DNA of 62,282 bases from Flavobacterium sp. Its GTDB lineage: Bacteria; Bacteroidota; Bacteroidia; Flavobacteriales; Flavobacteriaceae. Positions 18,266 through 26,662 of the stretch are shown piece by piece. The position numbers and the translations under genes are program-made. Positions within the stretch are counted from its first letter, which is position 1, and the number at the start of each line of letters is the position of its first letter. Below the pieces are notes generated by a model. That model did not search any database and was not told the origin of the DNA. It worked only from the letters and a program-made list of their open reading frames with translations. The DNA lies in assembly GCA_023251135.1 (NCBI GenBank), contig JAHEZJ010000007.1, positions 84,498 through 146,779 on the forward strand, given 5' to 3'.

Positions 18266-19684
18266 ATGGAAATTTTACAGAAACTGTCGCATTATCGTTT
18301 TTCGCGCTATTTCAAGCTTTTATTTGTTTGCGTTGATGTTGTATTGCTAAATTTAGCAACACTGTTATCTGCACTGACCAGATTTGGCAGCTTAGACATA
18401 CTTTTATCAAAAGAAGAACGAACCGTTGCATTATTGTCGATTTTAATTTGGGTAGGATTGTTGTTTCAAAATGACTCGAACAGAAGTGTGAGGGTCGAGC
18501 CTATCGAATCGATATTGGTCAGAACCGTTAAGAAATTAGTCATTCACGCCGCGTTAATTTCAATTTTTGTAGTGTATCTTAAGTATTATGATATTTCAAG
18601 ACTCAGACTGCTTTCTTTTTATCTGATCTTTTTCGGATTATTGATGATTTCTCGCTATTTGTCAATGAAACTCTTAAAGTATATCAGGGCTAAAGGTTAT
18701 AATTTTAAAACATTTGTGATTGTCGGAGCAAATGAATCGGGAGAAAGAATGCGTAAGATACTGGCAAAAGACCTGACTTATGGCTATAAATTTTTAGGCT
18801 TTTTTGATAAAAATACAGATACTTCAATTGTTGATTCAGCGGCTGTACTAGGTGATTTTGATGCGATTTATAAATTTGTTACTGAAAGAAAAGTCGACGA
18901 AATGTATGTGGCATTGCACATCGATCAAATTGAAATCATTAACAGACTCACACAGATCTGCGAGCAAAATATGGTACGTATTAAGTTTATTCCGGATTTT
19001 CAGTTGTATACAAAATCGAGTAAAGTAGAGGTTACATTCTATGAAAACACACCGGTTTTGATGTTTCGAACCGAACCTCTGGAATTTGCGATAAACCGAC
19101 TGGTGAAAAAAGCATTTGATATTGGTTTCTCTCTTTCCGTAATCTTACTGGTATTTCCATGGCTGTTTCCTATAATTATGCTGATTATTAAAATTGAATC
19201 GCCGGGACCTGTATTTTTCAAGCAGGAAAGATCAGGTCGTGATAACCGAACATTTATGTGCTATAAATTCAGAAGCATGTATGTCAATCGTTTGGCACAT
19301 CGAAAACAAGCCGAAAAAGGAGATAGCCGTGTGACGAAATTTGGTTCTTTTATTCGAAAAACCAGTATCGATGAACTACCACAGTTTTTCAATGTTTTTT
19401 TAGGTGATATGTCAGTTGTGGGGCCAAGGCCTCATATGATCAATCTTGCTAAAGAATACAGTGATCTGATTAATAATTACTTAGTGCGTCAGTATGCTAA
19501 ACCCGGAATTACGGGCTGGGCGCAGGTAAACGGTTACCGTGGTGAGACCAAAGAACTAGTGGATATGGAAAACAGGGTGGAATATGATATTTGGTACATC
19601 GAAAACTGGAGCCTGATGTTAGACATTAAAATCATTATAAAAACGATCATCAACATCGTAAAAGGCGAAGAAAATGCGTACTGA
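18266..19684 (+). CDS. undecaprenyl-phosphate glucose phosphotransferase (WcaJ-like)
   Basis: A 472-aa polyprenyl glycosylphosphotransferase that starts exopolysaccharide or capsule repeat units by moving a hexose-1-phosphate from a nucleotide sugar to undecaprenyl phosphate. The N-terminal half has several membrane helices (about 15-130) and a CoA-binding-like Rossmann section (FKTFVIVGANESGERMR). The C-terminal half is the catalytic PGT domain: VFFKQERSGRDNRTFMCYKF, RKTSIDELPQFFNVFLGDMS and VGPRPHM, then PGITGWAQVNGYRGE. It is convergent with a CpsB-type phosphatase gene only 6 bases away, a sensible pair for polysaccharide control, but no full export cluster is in the window. Confidence 0.92.
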   Translation: MEILQKLSHYRFSRYFKLLFVCVDVVLLNLATLLSALTRFGSLDILLSKEERTVALLSILIWVGLLFQNDSNRSVRVEPIESILVRTVKKLVIHAALISIFVVYLKYYDISRLRLLSFYLIFFGLLMISRYLSMKLLKYIRAKGYNFKTFVIVGANESGERMRKILAKDLTYGYKFLGFFDKNTDTSIVDSAAVLGDFDAIYKFVTERKVDEMYVALHIDQIEIINRLTQICEQNMVRIKFIPDFQLYTKSSKVEVTFYENTPVLMFRTEPLEFAINRLVKKAFDIGFSLSVILLVFPWLFPIIMLIIKIESPGPVFFKQERSGRDNRTFMCYKFRSMYVNRLAHRKQAEKGDSRVTKFGSFIRKTSIDELPQFFNVFLGDMSVVGPRPHMINLAKEYSDLINNYLVRQYAKPGITGWAQVNGYRGETKELVDMENRVEYDIWYIENWSLMLDIKIIIKTIINIVKGEENAY

Positions 19685-19690
19685 TATCGC

Positions 19691-20428
19691 TTAAAATTTA
19701 AAAAACTGATTGTTGGCAATAACTTCTTTTAGGTTAGAAATGCTATTGATTTTTATTTTCTGATCAAAAGCTCTGATGTGATTCATATGATGAACATCGG
19801 TTCCGGTAAAATCATACATTCCTTTTTTGAGAAGTTCTTCTGCCGTTTTGCCAATTCGTTCTCCATAGTAACCCACAACAGCCAATAAATTTAACTGAAA
19901 CAAGCAGCCTGCTTTTTTTAGCTTTTCATATTCATTAAAATCTTTTCGATAATACAAATAACGCTCCGGATGTGCCAGAACCGGAATGTATCCGGCTACC
20001 TGTAATTCAAAAAGAGTTTTGTACAGCTGGAGAGGGGCGTTTTGATACGAGATTTCTACCAGTACATAATTGTCTTTTAGCGTTAGAAGTTTTTCGTTTT
20101 TAAAATGATTCTCAAACCAGTCGTCTATAAAATATTCTGCAGCAGCCTGAAAAGGAACCTTAAGCTGATTTTCTTCTAACAAAAGTTGAGTCTCCTGCTG
20201 TTTTGTTGTAATAAGCTGAGCCGAATTATTCCACACATAATGATGGATGTGGGGAGTAGTAGTAAATTGCGATACTCCTATTTCGCGAAACGCATTGACA
20301 AGTTTTATCGTGTCGGTTATAGTTTTGGCGCCATCGTCGATACCCGGCAATACATGCGAATGGATATCAACATAATGATCCGATAACAGATCTTTTAGCA
20401 GAGGCTTTGGTTTTAAAAAGGATAACAT
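19691..20428 (-). CDS. CpsB/YwqE-type PHP-domain tyrosine phosphatase
   Basis: A 245-aa protein of the PHP metal-dependent phosphatase fold. The opening metal motif DIHSHVLPGIDDGAKT (about 22-37), TTPHIHH, the HPERY block and the terminal GTDVHHM are the expected metal ligands. Family members remove phosphate from the tyrosine kinases that govern capsule or exopolysaccharide chain length. No such kinase is nearby. The start ATG is only 4 bases after a -7 box, so the transcript may be nearly leaderless or the true start may be slightly downstream. Confidence 0.9.
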   Translation of the reverse strand: MLSFLKPKPLLKDLLSDHYVDIHSHVLPGIDDGAKTITDTIKLVNAFREIGVSQFTTTPHIHHYVWNNSAQLITTKQQETQLLLEENQLKVPFQAAAEYFIDDWFENHFKNEKLLTLKDNYVLVEISYQNAPLQLYKTLFELQVAGYIPVLAHPERYLYYRKDFNEYEKLKKAGCLFQLNLLAVVGYYGERIGKTAEELLKKGMYDFTGTDVHHMNHIRAFDQKIKINSISNLKEVIANNQFFKF

Positions 20429-20432
20429 GTTG

Positions 20433-20440
20433 CAAAAGTA
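20433..20440 (-). promoter_or_regulatory. -7 box TACTTTTG next to the PHP phosphatase start
   Basis: The complement reads TACTTTTGCAACATG. The box matches TANNTTTG, and the ATG begins 4 bases after it, so transcription would start at or inside the start codon. Confidence 0.5.
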
Positions 20441-20489
20441 TGTAAATAAGAAGAATTTGTGATGCTTTAATTTTAATGTAAGGAATGCA

Positions 20490-20519
20490 ATTGGTCATTT
20501 CATAAATATATTATATTTG
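20490..20519 (+). promoter_or_regulatory. promoter of the HGSNAT-like gene at 20544
   Basis: ATTG (20490-20493), an 18-base spacer, then TATATTTG (20512-20519), a good -33/-7 pair. The TTG at 20517, which could be read as a start codon, is inside the -7 box. Confidence 0.65.
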
Positions 20520-20543
20520 AGATTCCTAAAAATCGAATCATTT

Positions 20544-21734
20544 ATGAAAATAAAAGAAAATTTATACAATCAAAGAATTATTTCGATAGACGCTTTACGC
20601 GGAATCACAATTTTTGTTATGATTTTTGTAAATGAGCTGGCCAGTATCACCAATGTACCACAATGGATGAAACATATGCCCGCAGATGCTGATGCCATGA
20701 CTTTTGTAGATCTGGTTTTTCCCGCCTTTTTATTTATCGTAGGAATGTCTGTTCCGTTTGCTTTTAATGCCCGCTTAATCAAAGGAGACCCTGTAAAAAC
20801 GATTTGGACACATACTTTAAAAAGAGCTTTGGCACTTATAATTATTGGCGTTTTTATGGTCAATGCTTCTGAAGGTTACGATGCGGGTAAAATGATTATT
20901 TCGCCTGCATTTTGGGGATTTTTGGCCTTTTTGATGCCAATTCCAATTTGGAATAAATATGCCAAAGATTTTCCGACAGGATTAAAAAATACGCTTCAAT
21001 ATGGTGGAATGGCCGTTTTAATAGCGCTTTACTTTTTATACGTTCAGGATACCGGCAATATCGGGATTACGCCAAAATGGTGGGGCATTCTGGGGCTGAT
21101 AGGTTGGGCTTATCTTTTTACAGTGGTGTATTATTGGCTGGTTTCCGGGAAATTAGGGGCAATGATTGTTTTTTTAGTGGTGTGTGTGGTTGCAAATTCT
21201 GTAAATCTGATAGAAGGATCGGTTTTACACCAAACACCATGGTTGAGTTTTATTGCGGGACATTTAACGCACGCTTCGTTAGTTGCTGCCGGAGTAGTAA
21301 TTTCGTTATTGTTTTTTGATCGAAAAGTACCTGCCAAAATCAATTGGGGAGTACTAGGTTTTATCGTCTTGTTTTTTGTAACGGGATATTTATTACGACC
21401 GTATTTTGGAATTTCAAAAATAAAAGGAACGCCGTCCTGGACTATGTTTTCGGCTGCGATTTGTACCGTTTTGTTCTATTTCCTGTATTGGCTAATGGAA
21501 CTTAAAAAACAAACCAAATGGAGTAATTTCTTTATGCCTGCCGCCGCAAATCCGTTATTGATTTATATACTGCCGGGCGTGATCTATTATTTCTGCAAGA
21601 CCATTAATATTCATATTATTCCGGGTTATTTCCGCGAAGGAGTTCCGGGAATCATTTGGTCCTTAGTTTTTTCGACGATCATGCTTTATATGATGAAAAT
21701 TTGTAACAAGTATAAGATTCAGTTGCATCTTTAG
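20544..21734 (+). CDS. HGSNAT-like membrane acyltransferase (DUF5009 type)
   Basis: A 396-aa integral membrane protein with about ten helices. The start is the ATG at 20544; a TTG at 20517 belongs to the promoter. The N-terminal block IISIDALRGITIFVMIFVNE followed by WMKHMPADADAMTFVDLVFP and FLFIVGMSVPFAF is the signature of the heparan-alpha-glucosaminide N-acetyltransferase family, which moves acetyl groups from cytoplasmic acetyl-CoA across the membrane to an outside sugar. The His in MKHM aligns with the acetyl-carrying His of the human enzyme by my recollection. It is a paralogue of the protein at 32762-34033. Substrate unknown; cell-wall or glycan sugars are plausible. Confidence 0.87.
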   Translation: MKIKENLYNQRIISIDALRGITIFVMIFVNELASITNVPQWMKHMPADADAMTFVDLVFPAFLFIVGMSVPFAFNARLIKGDPVKTIWTHTLKRALALIIIGVFMVNASEGYDAGKMIISPAFWGFLAFLMPIPIWNKYAKDFPTGLKNTLQYGGMAVLIALYFLYVQDTGNIGITPKWWGILGLIGWAYLFTVVYYWLVSGKLGAMIVFLVVCVVANSVNLIEGSVLHQTPWLSFIAGHLTHASLVAAGVVISLLFFDRKVPAKINWGVLGFIVLFFVTGYLLRPYFGISKIKGTPSWTMFSAAICTVLFYFLYWLMELKKQTKWSNFFMPAAANPLLIYILPGVIYYFCKTINIHIIPGYFREGVPGIIWSLVFSTIMLYMMKICNKYKIQLHL

Positions 21735-21742
21735 AAGATGGA

Positions 21743-21806
21743 GTTTCAGGTTTCAAGTTTCAAGTTGGTACTGCACCTGAAACCTGAAACTTGAAACTTG
21801 AAACCT
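21743..21806. repeat. large inverted repeat of GTTTCAA words, possible bidirectional terminator
   Basis: GGTTTCAAGTTTCAAGTT (21749-21766) is the perfect 18-base reverse complement of 21788-21805; outside the 18 bases, TTTCAGG and CCTGAAA words extend the resemblance. It sits between the convergent acyltransferase and secreted-protein genes. Confidence 0.8.
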
Positions 21807-21824
21807 TCCAACAAAAACAAACAC

Positions 21825-22211
21825 TCAACGTACTCTTTTAAATGCAATCGGTCCGGTTCTTTTCTTGTTATCGATAAAAGTACCTTCGAGTGTATTTCCG
21901 TCTTCAGACAATGTCAAAGTATGCGTTCCCTGTGTCGCCCAGCCTTCAATGGGTAATGTGACGTCTACGGTATAAACAATAGAGTTTCCGGTTCTTTTTC
22001 CCGTACCGCTTTCCACAAATTTTTGTCCTTTCCATTCCAGGTAATGCGAGAAAATAACCTTCCCGTTTTGCTCTGATACAATTGCGACAGCATTTTGCAC
22101 ACCCGGATTAATGTCTTCCCAAACGCCATTAATATCAATTTTTTTCTGGCTGTAGCCGTTATTTGAAAAGAATAGTGCGGTCAGTAGCAAAAGATAAAGC
22201 CTTGTTTTCAT
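21825..22211 (-). CDS. secreted protein of unknown function
   Basis: A 128-aa protein. A longer reading from 22295 is possible, but the ATG at 22211 gives a textbook signal peptide (MKTRLYLLLLTALFFSNNGYSQ), so I use it. The mature part (INGVWEDINPGVQNAVAIVSE, YLEWKGQKFVESGTGKRTGN, HTLTLSEDGNTLEGTFIDNK) looks like a small all-beta, lipocalin-like barrel: a G-x-W start, a central strand pair and an LEGTF strand near the end. No named family recognised. It follows the next gene by 11 bases, forming a two-gene unit of secreted proteins. Confidence 0.75.
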   Translation of the reverse strand: MKTRLYLLLLTALFFSNNGYSQKKIDINGVWEDINPGVQNAVAIVSEQNGKVIFSHYLEWKGQKFVESGTGKRTGNSIVYTVDVTLPIEGWATQGTHTLTLSEDGNTLEGTFIDNKKRTGPIAFKRVR

Positions 22212-22222
22212 ATTTCTTAAAA

Positions 22223-22804
22223 TTAAAGAGTAACTGATTTTATTTCTAAAAAAGCTCCTGAAACCGGATTGTAATTCACAAAGTTGAATTTGCATAAATT
22301 ATGAATGTTGAGAAGCTTTCCGTTGGGCAAGCCATCCTGTCTGAAAGCGGTCCATGGAATTTTGATGGTTCTAAATTGATTTGGAGAAGGAGCCAGATCA
22401 ACTCTTGGATGGGACCCTCCATGCACACAACCGGTTCCTTCTTCGTTTCCTTCACGGGCCTGGAGTTTGATTAAGTGTGAAGATTTATAAGTAATACGCA
22501 CAAATCGGGAATCATCCGGTAAATTAGTGGGTACACCGTCATTTGAATTAGAAGGCGTAATCAGGACATTCAGCTCAATTTCACCCAAAGGATTGTCTTT
22601 TGCAGTGACTTTTACAATACCTTTTTCTTCACGAACCTTATTAATCGTTTCCTGATTTTCTATAGCGGGACCAGCTATGTACCAGACCGAGGTTTTGACT
22701 AAGTCTCTACCCGGATCTTTAACGAAAGTAAAACCAGACAGGAAAAATCCAAAACTTAATAATGCAAGTAAAGAAGAAATTTCAATTGGGTTTTTGATTT
22801 TCAT
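22223..22804 (-). CDS. secreted protein of unknown function
   Basis: A 193-aa protein, start at the ATG at 22804; a longer frame to 23002 has no signal peptide and overlaps the promoter region of the divergent gene. MKIKNPIEISSLLALLSFGF begins a signal or anchor helix. The mature part has VWYIAGPAIENQETINKVRE, then beta-like segments (IELNVLITPSNSND, FVRITYKSSHLIKLQAREG), a CVHGGSHPRVDL stretch with a single Cys-His pair, and IKIPWTAFRQDGLPNGKLLN. The order resembles a carbohydrate-binding jelly-roll, but I cannot name a family. It is the first gene of the two-gene unit. Confidence 0.75.
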   Translation of the reverse strand: MKIKNPIEISSLLALLSFGFFLSGFTFVKDPGRDLVKTSVWYIAGPAIENQETINKVREEKGIVKVTAKDNPLGEIELNVLITPSNSNDGVPTNLPDDSRFVRITYKSSHLIKLQAREGNEEGTGCVHGGSHPRVDLAPSPNQFRTIKIPWTAFRQDGLPNGKLLNIHNLCKFNFVNYNPVSGAFLEIKSVTL

Positions 22805-23016
22805 ACGGCAGTTTTTTTTCAACTCAAAAATAGTTTTTTTTGCCTGGTATTCAAATGAGAGACTTGCAATTTCAGGAAATGGAATTCCGCTGTTAGAACC
22901 GGCAAAAGAACAGTAATTTGGGACTGGATTTTGGGGTCGGTAAAAACGATGGGTCATTACGGCCAGATTTGGCTGAAAATTTCTAACTTTCCCAAAAATC
23001 AATTCTCTTATTTTTC

Positions 23017-24180
23017 ATGCAACTATCGGTAATTATTCTGAATTATAATGTACGTTACTTTCTGGAACAATGTGTTTTAAGTGTTCAGGATGCCATTGCG
23101 TCGCTTGATGCCGAAATTATTGTAGTGGATAATAATTCATCAGACGAGAGCTGTTTGATGATGAAAACAAAGTTTCCAACGGTAAAATTGATTCAAAACG
23201 ATACCAATTTTGGTTTTCCAAAAGGCAATAACGTCGGAGTTGCTGAGGCTAAAGGAAAGTATGTTTGCATCTTAAATCCGGATACCGTTGTTGGCGAAAG
23301 TACGTTTAAGAAAATTATCGCTTTCGCCGAAAGGCAAATCAATTTAGGAATTGTCGGCTGTAAACTCATCGATGGTACCGGAGCTTTTTTACCCGAGAGC
23401 AAACGCGGAATCCCGACACCCTGGGTGGCTTTTACTAAAATCTTCGGATTGTATAAAGTTTTTCCAAAATGGAAACTTTTCAATCAGTACTACGCGCAGC
23501 ATTTAGGAACAAATGAAAGCGGAAAGGTCGATATTTTAGTGGGTGCTTTTATGCTGATGACGCGCGATTTGTATTTGGAATTAGAAGGTTTTGATGAAAA
23601 ATGCTTCATGTATGCAGACGATATTGATTTGTCGTATAGGGCATTGCAAAAAAAGAAATCCAATTATTATTTTCATGAAACCACTGTTTTGCATTACAAA
23701 GGCGAAAGCACGATAAAAGATGAAAAATACATGAAACGCTTTCAGGAAGCCATGAGTTTTTTCTATCAGAAGCATTTCAGGAAATCATGGTTTTTTGAAT
23801 TTTTCATTCAAATCGGAATCTGGTTCTTTTCATTTGTGAAAATGTTTCAGGGAAAAACAAAATCAAAACCTTTGCCGGAAAGAGTTGTTTTTTACTCTTC
23901 AAATCGAATTTTGTCTGAAAAATTACCTCAAATTTTAAAAAATAAAGTCACCTTTTTAGATTTCAAAAAAGAAAAAATGGTAAATTCGTGCCAGGTTTTT
24001 GAGAGTAAAAGAGTTGAACTTATTTTGGATAATCACTATGTTTCATTCGAAAAATGTATCAAAATCATAGAAACTATTAAAGATAAGAACATTACTTTTA
24101 AGATTTTCCCCAAAAATGCAAATTTTATTATTGGGAGCAATTCGCGGAATGACAGGGGGCAAATTGTAAAAATCGAGTAA
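23017..24180 (+). CDS. family 2 glycosyltransferase (rhamnosyltransferase-like)
   Basis: A 387-aa GT2 enzyme. The nucleotide-sugar site is visible: SVIILNYNVRYFLEQCVLSV at the start, IIVVDNNSSDES, FGFPKGNNVGVAEAKGKYV, and NPDTVV as the metal-binding acidic site. MYADDIDLSYRALQ and HYKGESTIKDEKYMKRFQEA follow, the order of the dTDP-rhamnose-like GT2 group. A hydrophobic segment (FFEFFIQIGIWFFSFVKMF) near 270 may tether it to the membrane. About 110 residues after it form an extra C-terminal part (RVVFYSSNRILSEKLPQILK) of unknown role. Probably a cell-surface polysaccharide enzyme. Confidence 0.9.
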   Translation: MQLSVIILNYNVRYFLEQCVLSVQDAIASLDAEIIVVDNNSSDESCLMMKTKFPTVKLIQNDTNFGFPKGNNVGVAEAKGKYVCILNPDTVVGESTFKKIIAFAERQINLGIVGCKLIDGTGAFLPESKRGIPTPWVAFTKIFGLYKVFPKWKLFNQYYAQHLGTNESGKVDILVGAFMLMTRDLYLELEGFDEKCFMYADDIDLSYRALQKKKSNYYFHETTVLHYKGESTIKDEKYMKRFQEAMSFFYQKHFRKSWFFEFFIQIGIWFFSFVKMFQGKTKSKPLPERVVFYSSNRILSEKLPQILKNKVTFLDFKKEKMVNSCQVFESKRVELILDNHYVSFEKCIKIIETIKDKNITFKIFPKNANFIIGSNSRNDRGQIVKIE

Positions 24181-24264
24181 AAAATTATATTAAGTGTAAT
24201 TTATATTCAAAATATTCAGTAATTTCGCAATCTGAAAATCAAAATCACCTTTTAGATTAACAAT

Positions 24265-25578
24265 ATGGCAAGATTTGAATTGAAACTTCCTAAAATGGGA
24301 GAGAGTGTCGCTGAAGCAACTATTACAAACTGGTTGAAAGAAGTTGGAGACAGAATTGAAGCTGATGAAGCAGTACTGGAAATTGCAACTGATAAGGTTG
24401 ACAGTGAAGTACCAAGCGAGGTATCAGGAGTTTTGATTGAGCAATTGTTCGGTAAAGACGATTTGGTTCAGGTAGGGCAAACTATTGCAATTATCGAGAC
24501 AGAAGGTGATGCACCGGCTGTAAAGGCAGTAGAAACTGCTGCTCCGGCAGAAGTCGCGGAAATCGAAAAAACAATCGAAGTTGCGAAAGATGCAGTAACT
24601 GCACCGCAGGATTTTTCAGGATCGGATAAGTTCTTTTCTCCATTAGTAAAAAACATTGCTAAAGAAGAGGGGGTTTCTGTTGCTGAATTAGAAAGTATTG
24701 CAGGTTCAGGTAAAGACGGTCGCGTAACAAAAGAAGATATCTTAAAATATATTGAAGCTCGTAAATCGGGTGCTCAGGCTCCAAAAGCAGTTGTAGAAAC
24801 GCCAAAAGCGGTTCAGCCTGCGGCTCCTGTTCAAAAAAGCCAGCAAGCAGTTCCGGTATCTGTTAATGGAGGCGATGAAATCGTTGAAATGGACAGAATG
24901 CGTAAACTGATCTCCGGATACATGGTCGCTTCGGTACAAACTTCGGCACACGTACAGTCGTTTATCGAAGTCGATGTAACAAACATTGTAAAATGGAGAG
25001 ATAAAGTAAAAAGCGCTTTCGAGAAAAGAGAAGGCGAGAAGCTGACTTTTACACCAATTATGATGGAAGCAGTGGCAAAAGCTTTAAAAGATTTCCCGGG
25101 AATGAATATTTCTGTTGATGGTGATTACATCATCAAAAAGAAAAATATAAACTTAGGAATGGCAGCTGCTTTACCAAATGGAAACTTGATTGTTCCGGTA
25201 ATTAAAAATGCAGATCAGCTGAATTTAGTTGGAATGGCAAAAGCCGTTAACGATTTAGGAAACCGTGCAAAAGCAGGAAAACTAAAGCCAGACGATACAC
25301 AAGGTGGAACTTATACCGTAACCAATGTGGGAACTTTTGGAAGTGTTTTCGGTACTCCGATTATCAATCAGCCGCAAGTTGGAATTCTGGCTTTGGGAGC
25401 TATTCGTAAAGTACCTGCGGTTATTGAAACTCCGGAAGGCGATTTTATCGGAATCCGTCAAAAAATGTTCTTATCGCACTCGTACGATCACAGGGTAGTA
25501 GATGGTGCTTTAGGAGGAAGTTTTGTAAAAAGAGTTGCAGAATATTTAGAAGCTTTTGATGTAAACAGAGATTTTTAA
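24265..25578 (+). CDS. dihydrolipoamide acyltransferase E2 of a 2-oxoacid dehydrogenase complex
   Basis: A 437-aa E2 component. One lipoyl domain (1-80) with the lipoylated Lys44 in ATDKVDSEVPSEVSG; a flexible Ala/Pro/Val-rich linker; a peripheral subunit-binding domain (about 130-170, FFSPLVKNIAKEEGVSVAEL, GKDGRVTKEDIL); then the catalytic domain (about 205-437) with the active-site SHSYDHRVVDGALGG. It passes acyl groups from E1 to CoA, in the pyruvate or branched-chain 2-oxoacid dehydrogenase. The single lipoyl domain and SYDHRVVDGA site are most like the branched-chain (BkdB-like) type in Flavobacterium, but E1 and E3 are not in the window, so substrate is open. Confidence 0.92.
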   Translation: MARFELKLPKMGESVAEATITNWLKEVGDRIEADEAVLEIATDKVDSEVPSEVSGVLIEQLFGKDDLVQVGQTIAIIETEGDAPAVKAVETAAPAEVAEIEKTIEVAKDAVTAPQDFSGSDKFFSPLVKNIAKEEGVSVAELESIAGSGKDGRVTKEDILKYIEARKSGAQAPKAVVETPKAVQPAAPVQKSQQAVPVSVNGGDEIVEMDRMRKLISGYMVASVQTSAHVQSFIEVDVTNIVKWRDKVKSAFEKREGEKLTFTPIMMEAVAKALKDFPGMNISVDGDYIIKKKNINLGMAAALPNGNLIVPVIKNADQLNLVGMAKAVNDLGNRAKAGKLKPDDTQGGTYTVTNVGTFGSVFGTPIINQPQVGILALGAIRKVPAVIETPEGDFIGIRQKMFLSHSYDHRVVDGALGGSFVKRVAEYLEAFDVNRDF

Positions 25579-25599
25579 TTCTGCTTTAAAAATAAATTC

Positions 25600-25632
25600 A
25601 AACCCGGGAAATTTTAATGATTTCCCGGGTTT
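25600..25632 (+). terminator. terminator after the E2 gene
   Basis: AAACCCGGGAAA (25600-25611) pairs with TTTCCCGGGTTT (25621-25632), followed by further T residues, 21 bases after the stop codon. Confidence 0.9.
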
Positions 25633-25768
25633 TTTGTTTTGTAAGAAAAGGTTAAGAAAGCGAACGGAAGCTTGCTTTTCAAATGAATTTAAAAGTTAAA
25701 ATCGAGCAATTACAGCCCTTTTTGTTTAAAAAAGTCAAGAATAAAAGAGGAAATTCGGCTTTAAAAAT

Positions 25769-25776
25769 TACATTTG
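25769..25776 (+). promoter_or_regulatory. -7 box TACATTTG for the exonuclease gene
   Basis: Exact TANNTTTG match 20 bases before the start codon at 25797. No -33 element at normal distance. Confidence 0.5.
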
Positions 25777-25796
25777 TAATCTTATAAAAATTAAAA

Positions 25797-26567
25797 ATGG
25801 AACTCAAACTCAACAAACCAATTTGCTTTTTTGATCTTGAAACAACCGGAATTGACATCGGTAAAGATCGAATTGTAGAAATTTCGATATTCAAAGTTTT
25901 TCCAAACGGAAATAAAGAAAGTAAAACCTGGTTGGTGAATCCTACGATTCCAATTCCGCCACAAACAACTGCTGTTCATGGTATCACGGATGAAAAAGTG
26001 GCTAATGAGCCTACTTTTGCTGAATTGGCACCACAGGTTTACAATATGATTAAAGACAGTGATTTAGGCGGTTTTAATTCAGATCGTTTTGATATTCCGT
26101 TATTAGCGGAAGAATTGCTGCGTGCCGGAGTTGATTTTGATATGAAAAACAAAGTTTCGGTAGACGTACAAACGATCTTTCATAAAATGGAAGAACGTAC
26201 CTTAAGTGCGGCACTAAAATTCTATTGCGGAAAAAGTCTGGAGAACGCGCATTCGGCAGAAGCAGATACAATGGCTACCTACGAAATTTTAAAAGCGCAG
26301 CTGGACCGCTATCCGGAGTTGGAAAATGATATGAAAGCATTGTCTGAATTTACAACCCGTAAAAAAATCGCTGATTTTGCCGGAATGATTGCTTTTGATA
26401 AAGACAACGAAGAAATCTTTACCTTCGGAAAACACAAAGGTGCTAAAGTGGATAAGATTTTAGAAAGCGAGCCGGGCTATTTCAGCTGGATTCAAAATGC
26501 TGATTTTCCTTTGTATACCAAAAAAGTCTTAACGGCAATTAAATTAAGAAAGTTAAACACAAAATAA
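25797..26567 (+). CDS. DnaQ-like DEDDh 3'-5' exonuclease
   Basis: A 256-aa nuclease. Exo I motif FFDLETTGIDIGKDRIVEI with Asp13 and Glu15; Exo II GGFNSDRFDIPLLAEEL; Exo III HSAEADTMATYEILKA with the His that marks the DEDDh type. The C-terminal 50 residues (FTFGKHKGAKVDKILESEPG, then YFSWIQNADF) are a small domain like that seen at the end of exonuclease X (DUF3820 type). This layout suggests a repair or trimming exonuclease acting on DNA rather than the replication proofreader subunit. It is followed by a long inverted repeat. Confidence 0.9.
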   Translation: MELKLNKPICFFDLETTGIDIGKDRIVEISIFKVFPNGNKESKTWLVNPTIPIPPQTTAVHGITDEKVANEPTFAELAPQVYNMIKDSDLGGFNSDRFDIPLLAEELLRAGVDFDMKNKVSVDVQTIFHKMEERTLSAALKFYCGKSLENAHSAEADTMATYEILKAQLDRYPELENDMKALSEFTTRKKIADFAGMIAFDKDNEEIFTFGKHKGAKVDKILESEPGYFSWIQNADFPLYTKKVLTAIKLRKLNTK

Positions 26568-26653
26568 GGTTCTGAGATACTAAGGTTCTGAGGTGCTAAG
26601 TTTTTTTGCATAAAGTTTCTCAGAACCTTAGCGACTCAGTGCCTTAGTAACTT
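26568..26653. repeat. long inverted repeat of CTAAGGTTCTGAG words
   Basis: The left part has tandem GGTTCTGAGATACTAA and GGTTCTGAGGTGCTAAG words, and the right part the inverse (CTCAGAACCTTAGCGACTCAG, then TGCCTTAG). The arms can form a large imperfect hairpin across the gap before the FAH gene. Confidence 0.75.
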
Positions 26654-26662
26654 ATATAAGAA

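Noticed and set aside
20517-20543. A longer N-terminus (nine extra codons) for the HGSNAT-like protein starting at TTG.
   Set aside because: The TTG is the last three bases of a perfect TATATTTG promoter box, so those codons would not be transcribed.
22805-23002. A 66-residue N-terminal extension of the secreted protein gene.
   Set aside because: It places a signal peptide in the middle of the protein; the ATG at 22804 is far better.
25679-25979. Minus-strand frames overlapping the exonuclease start.
   Set aside because: They are antisense to a well-supported exonuclease gene and show no family features.
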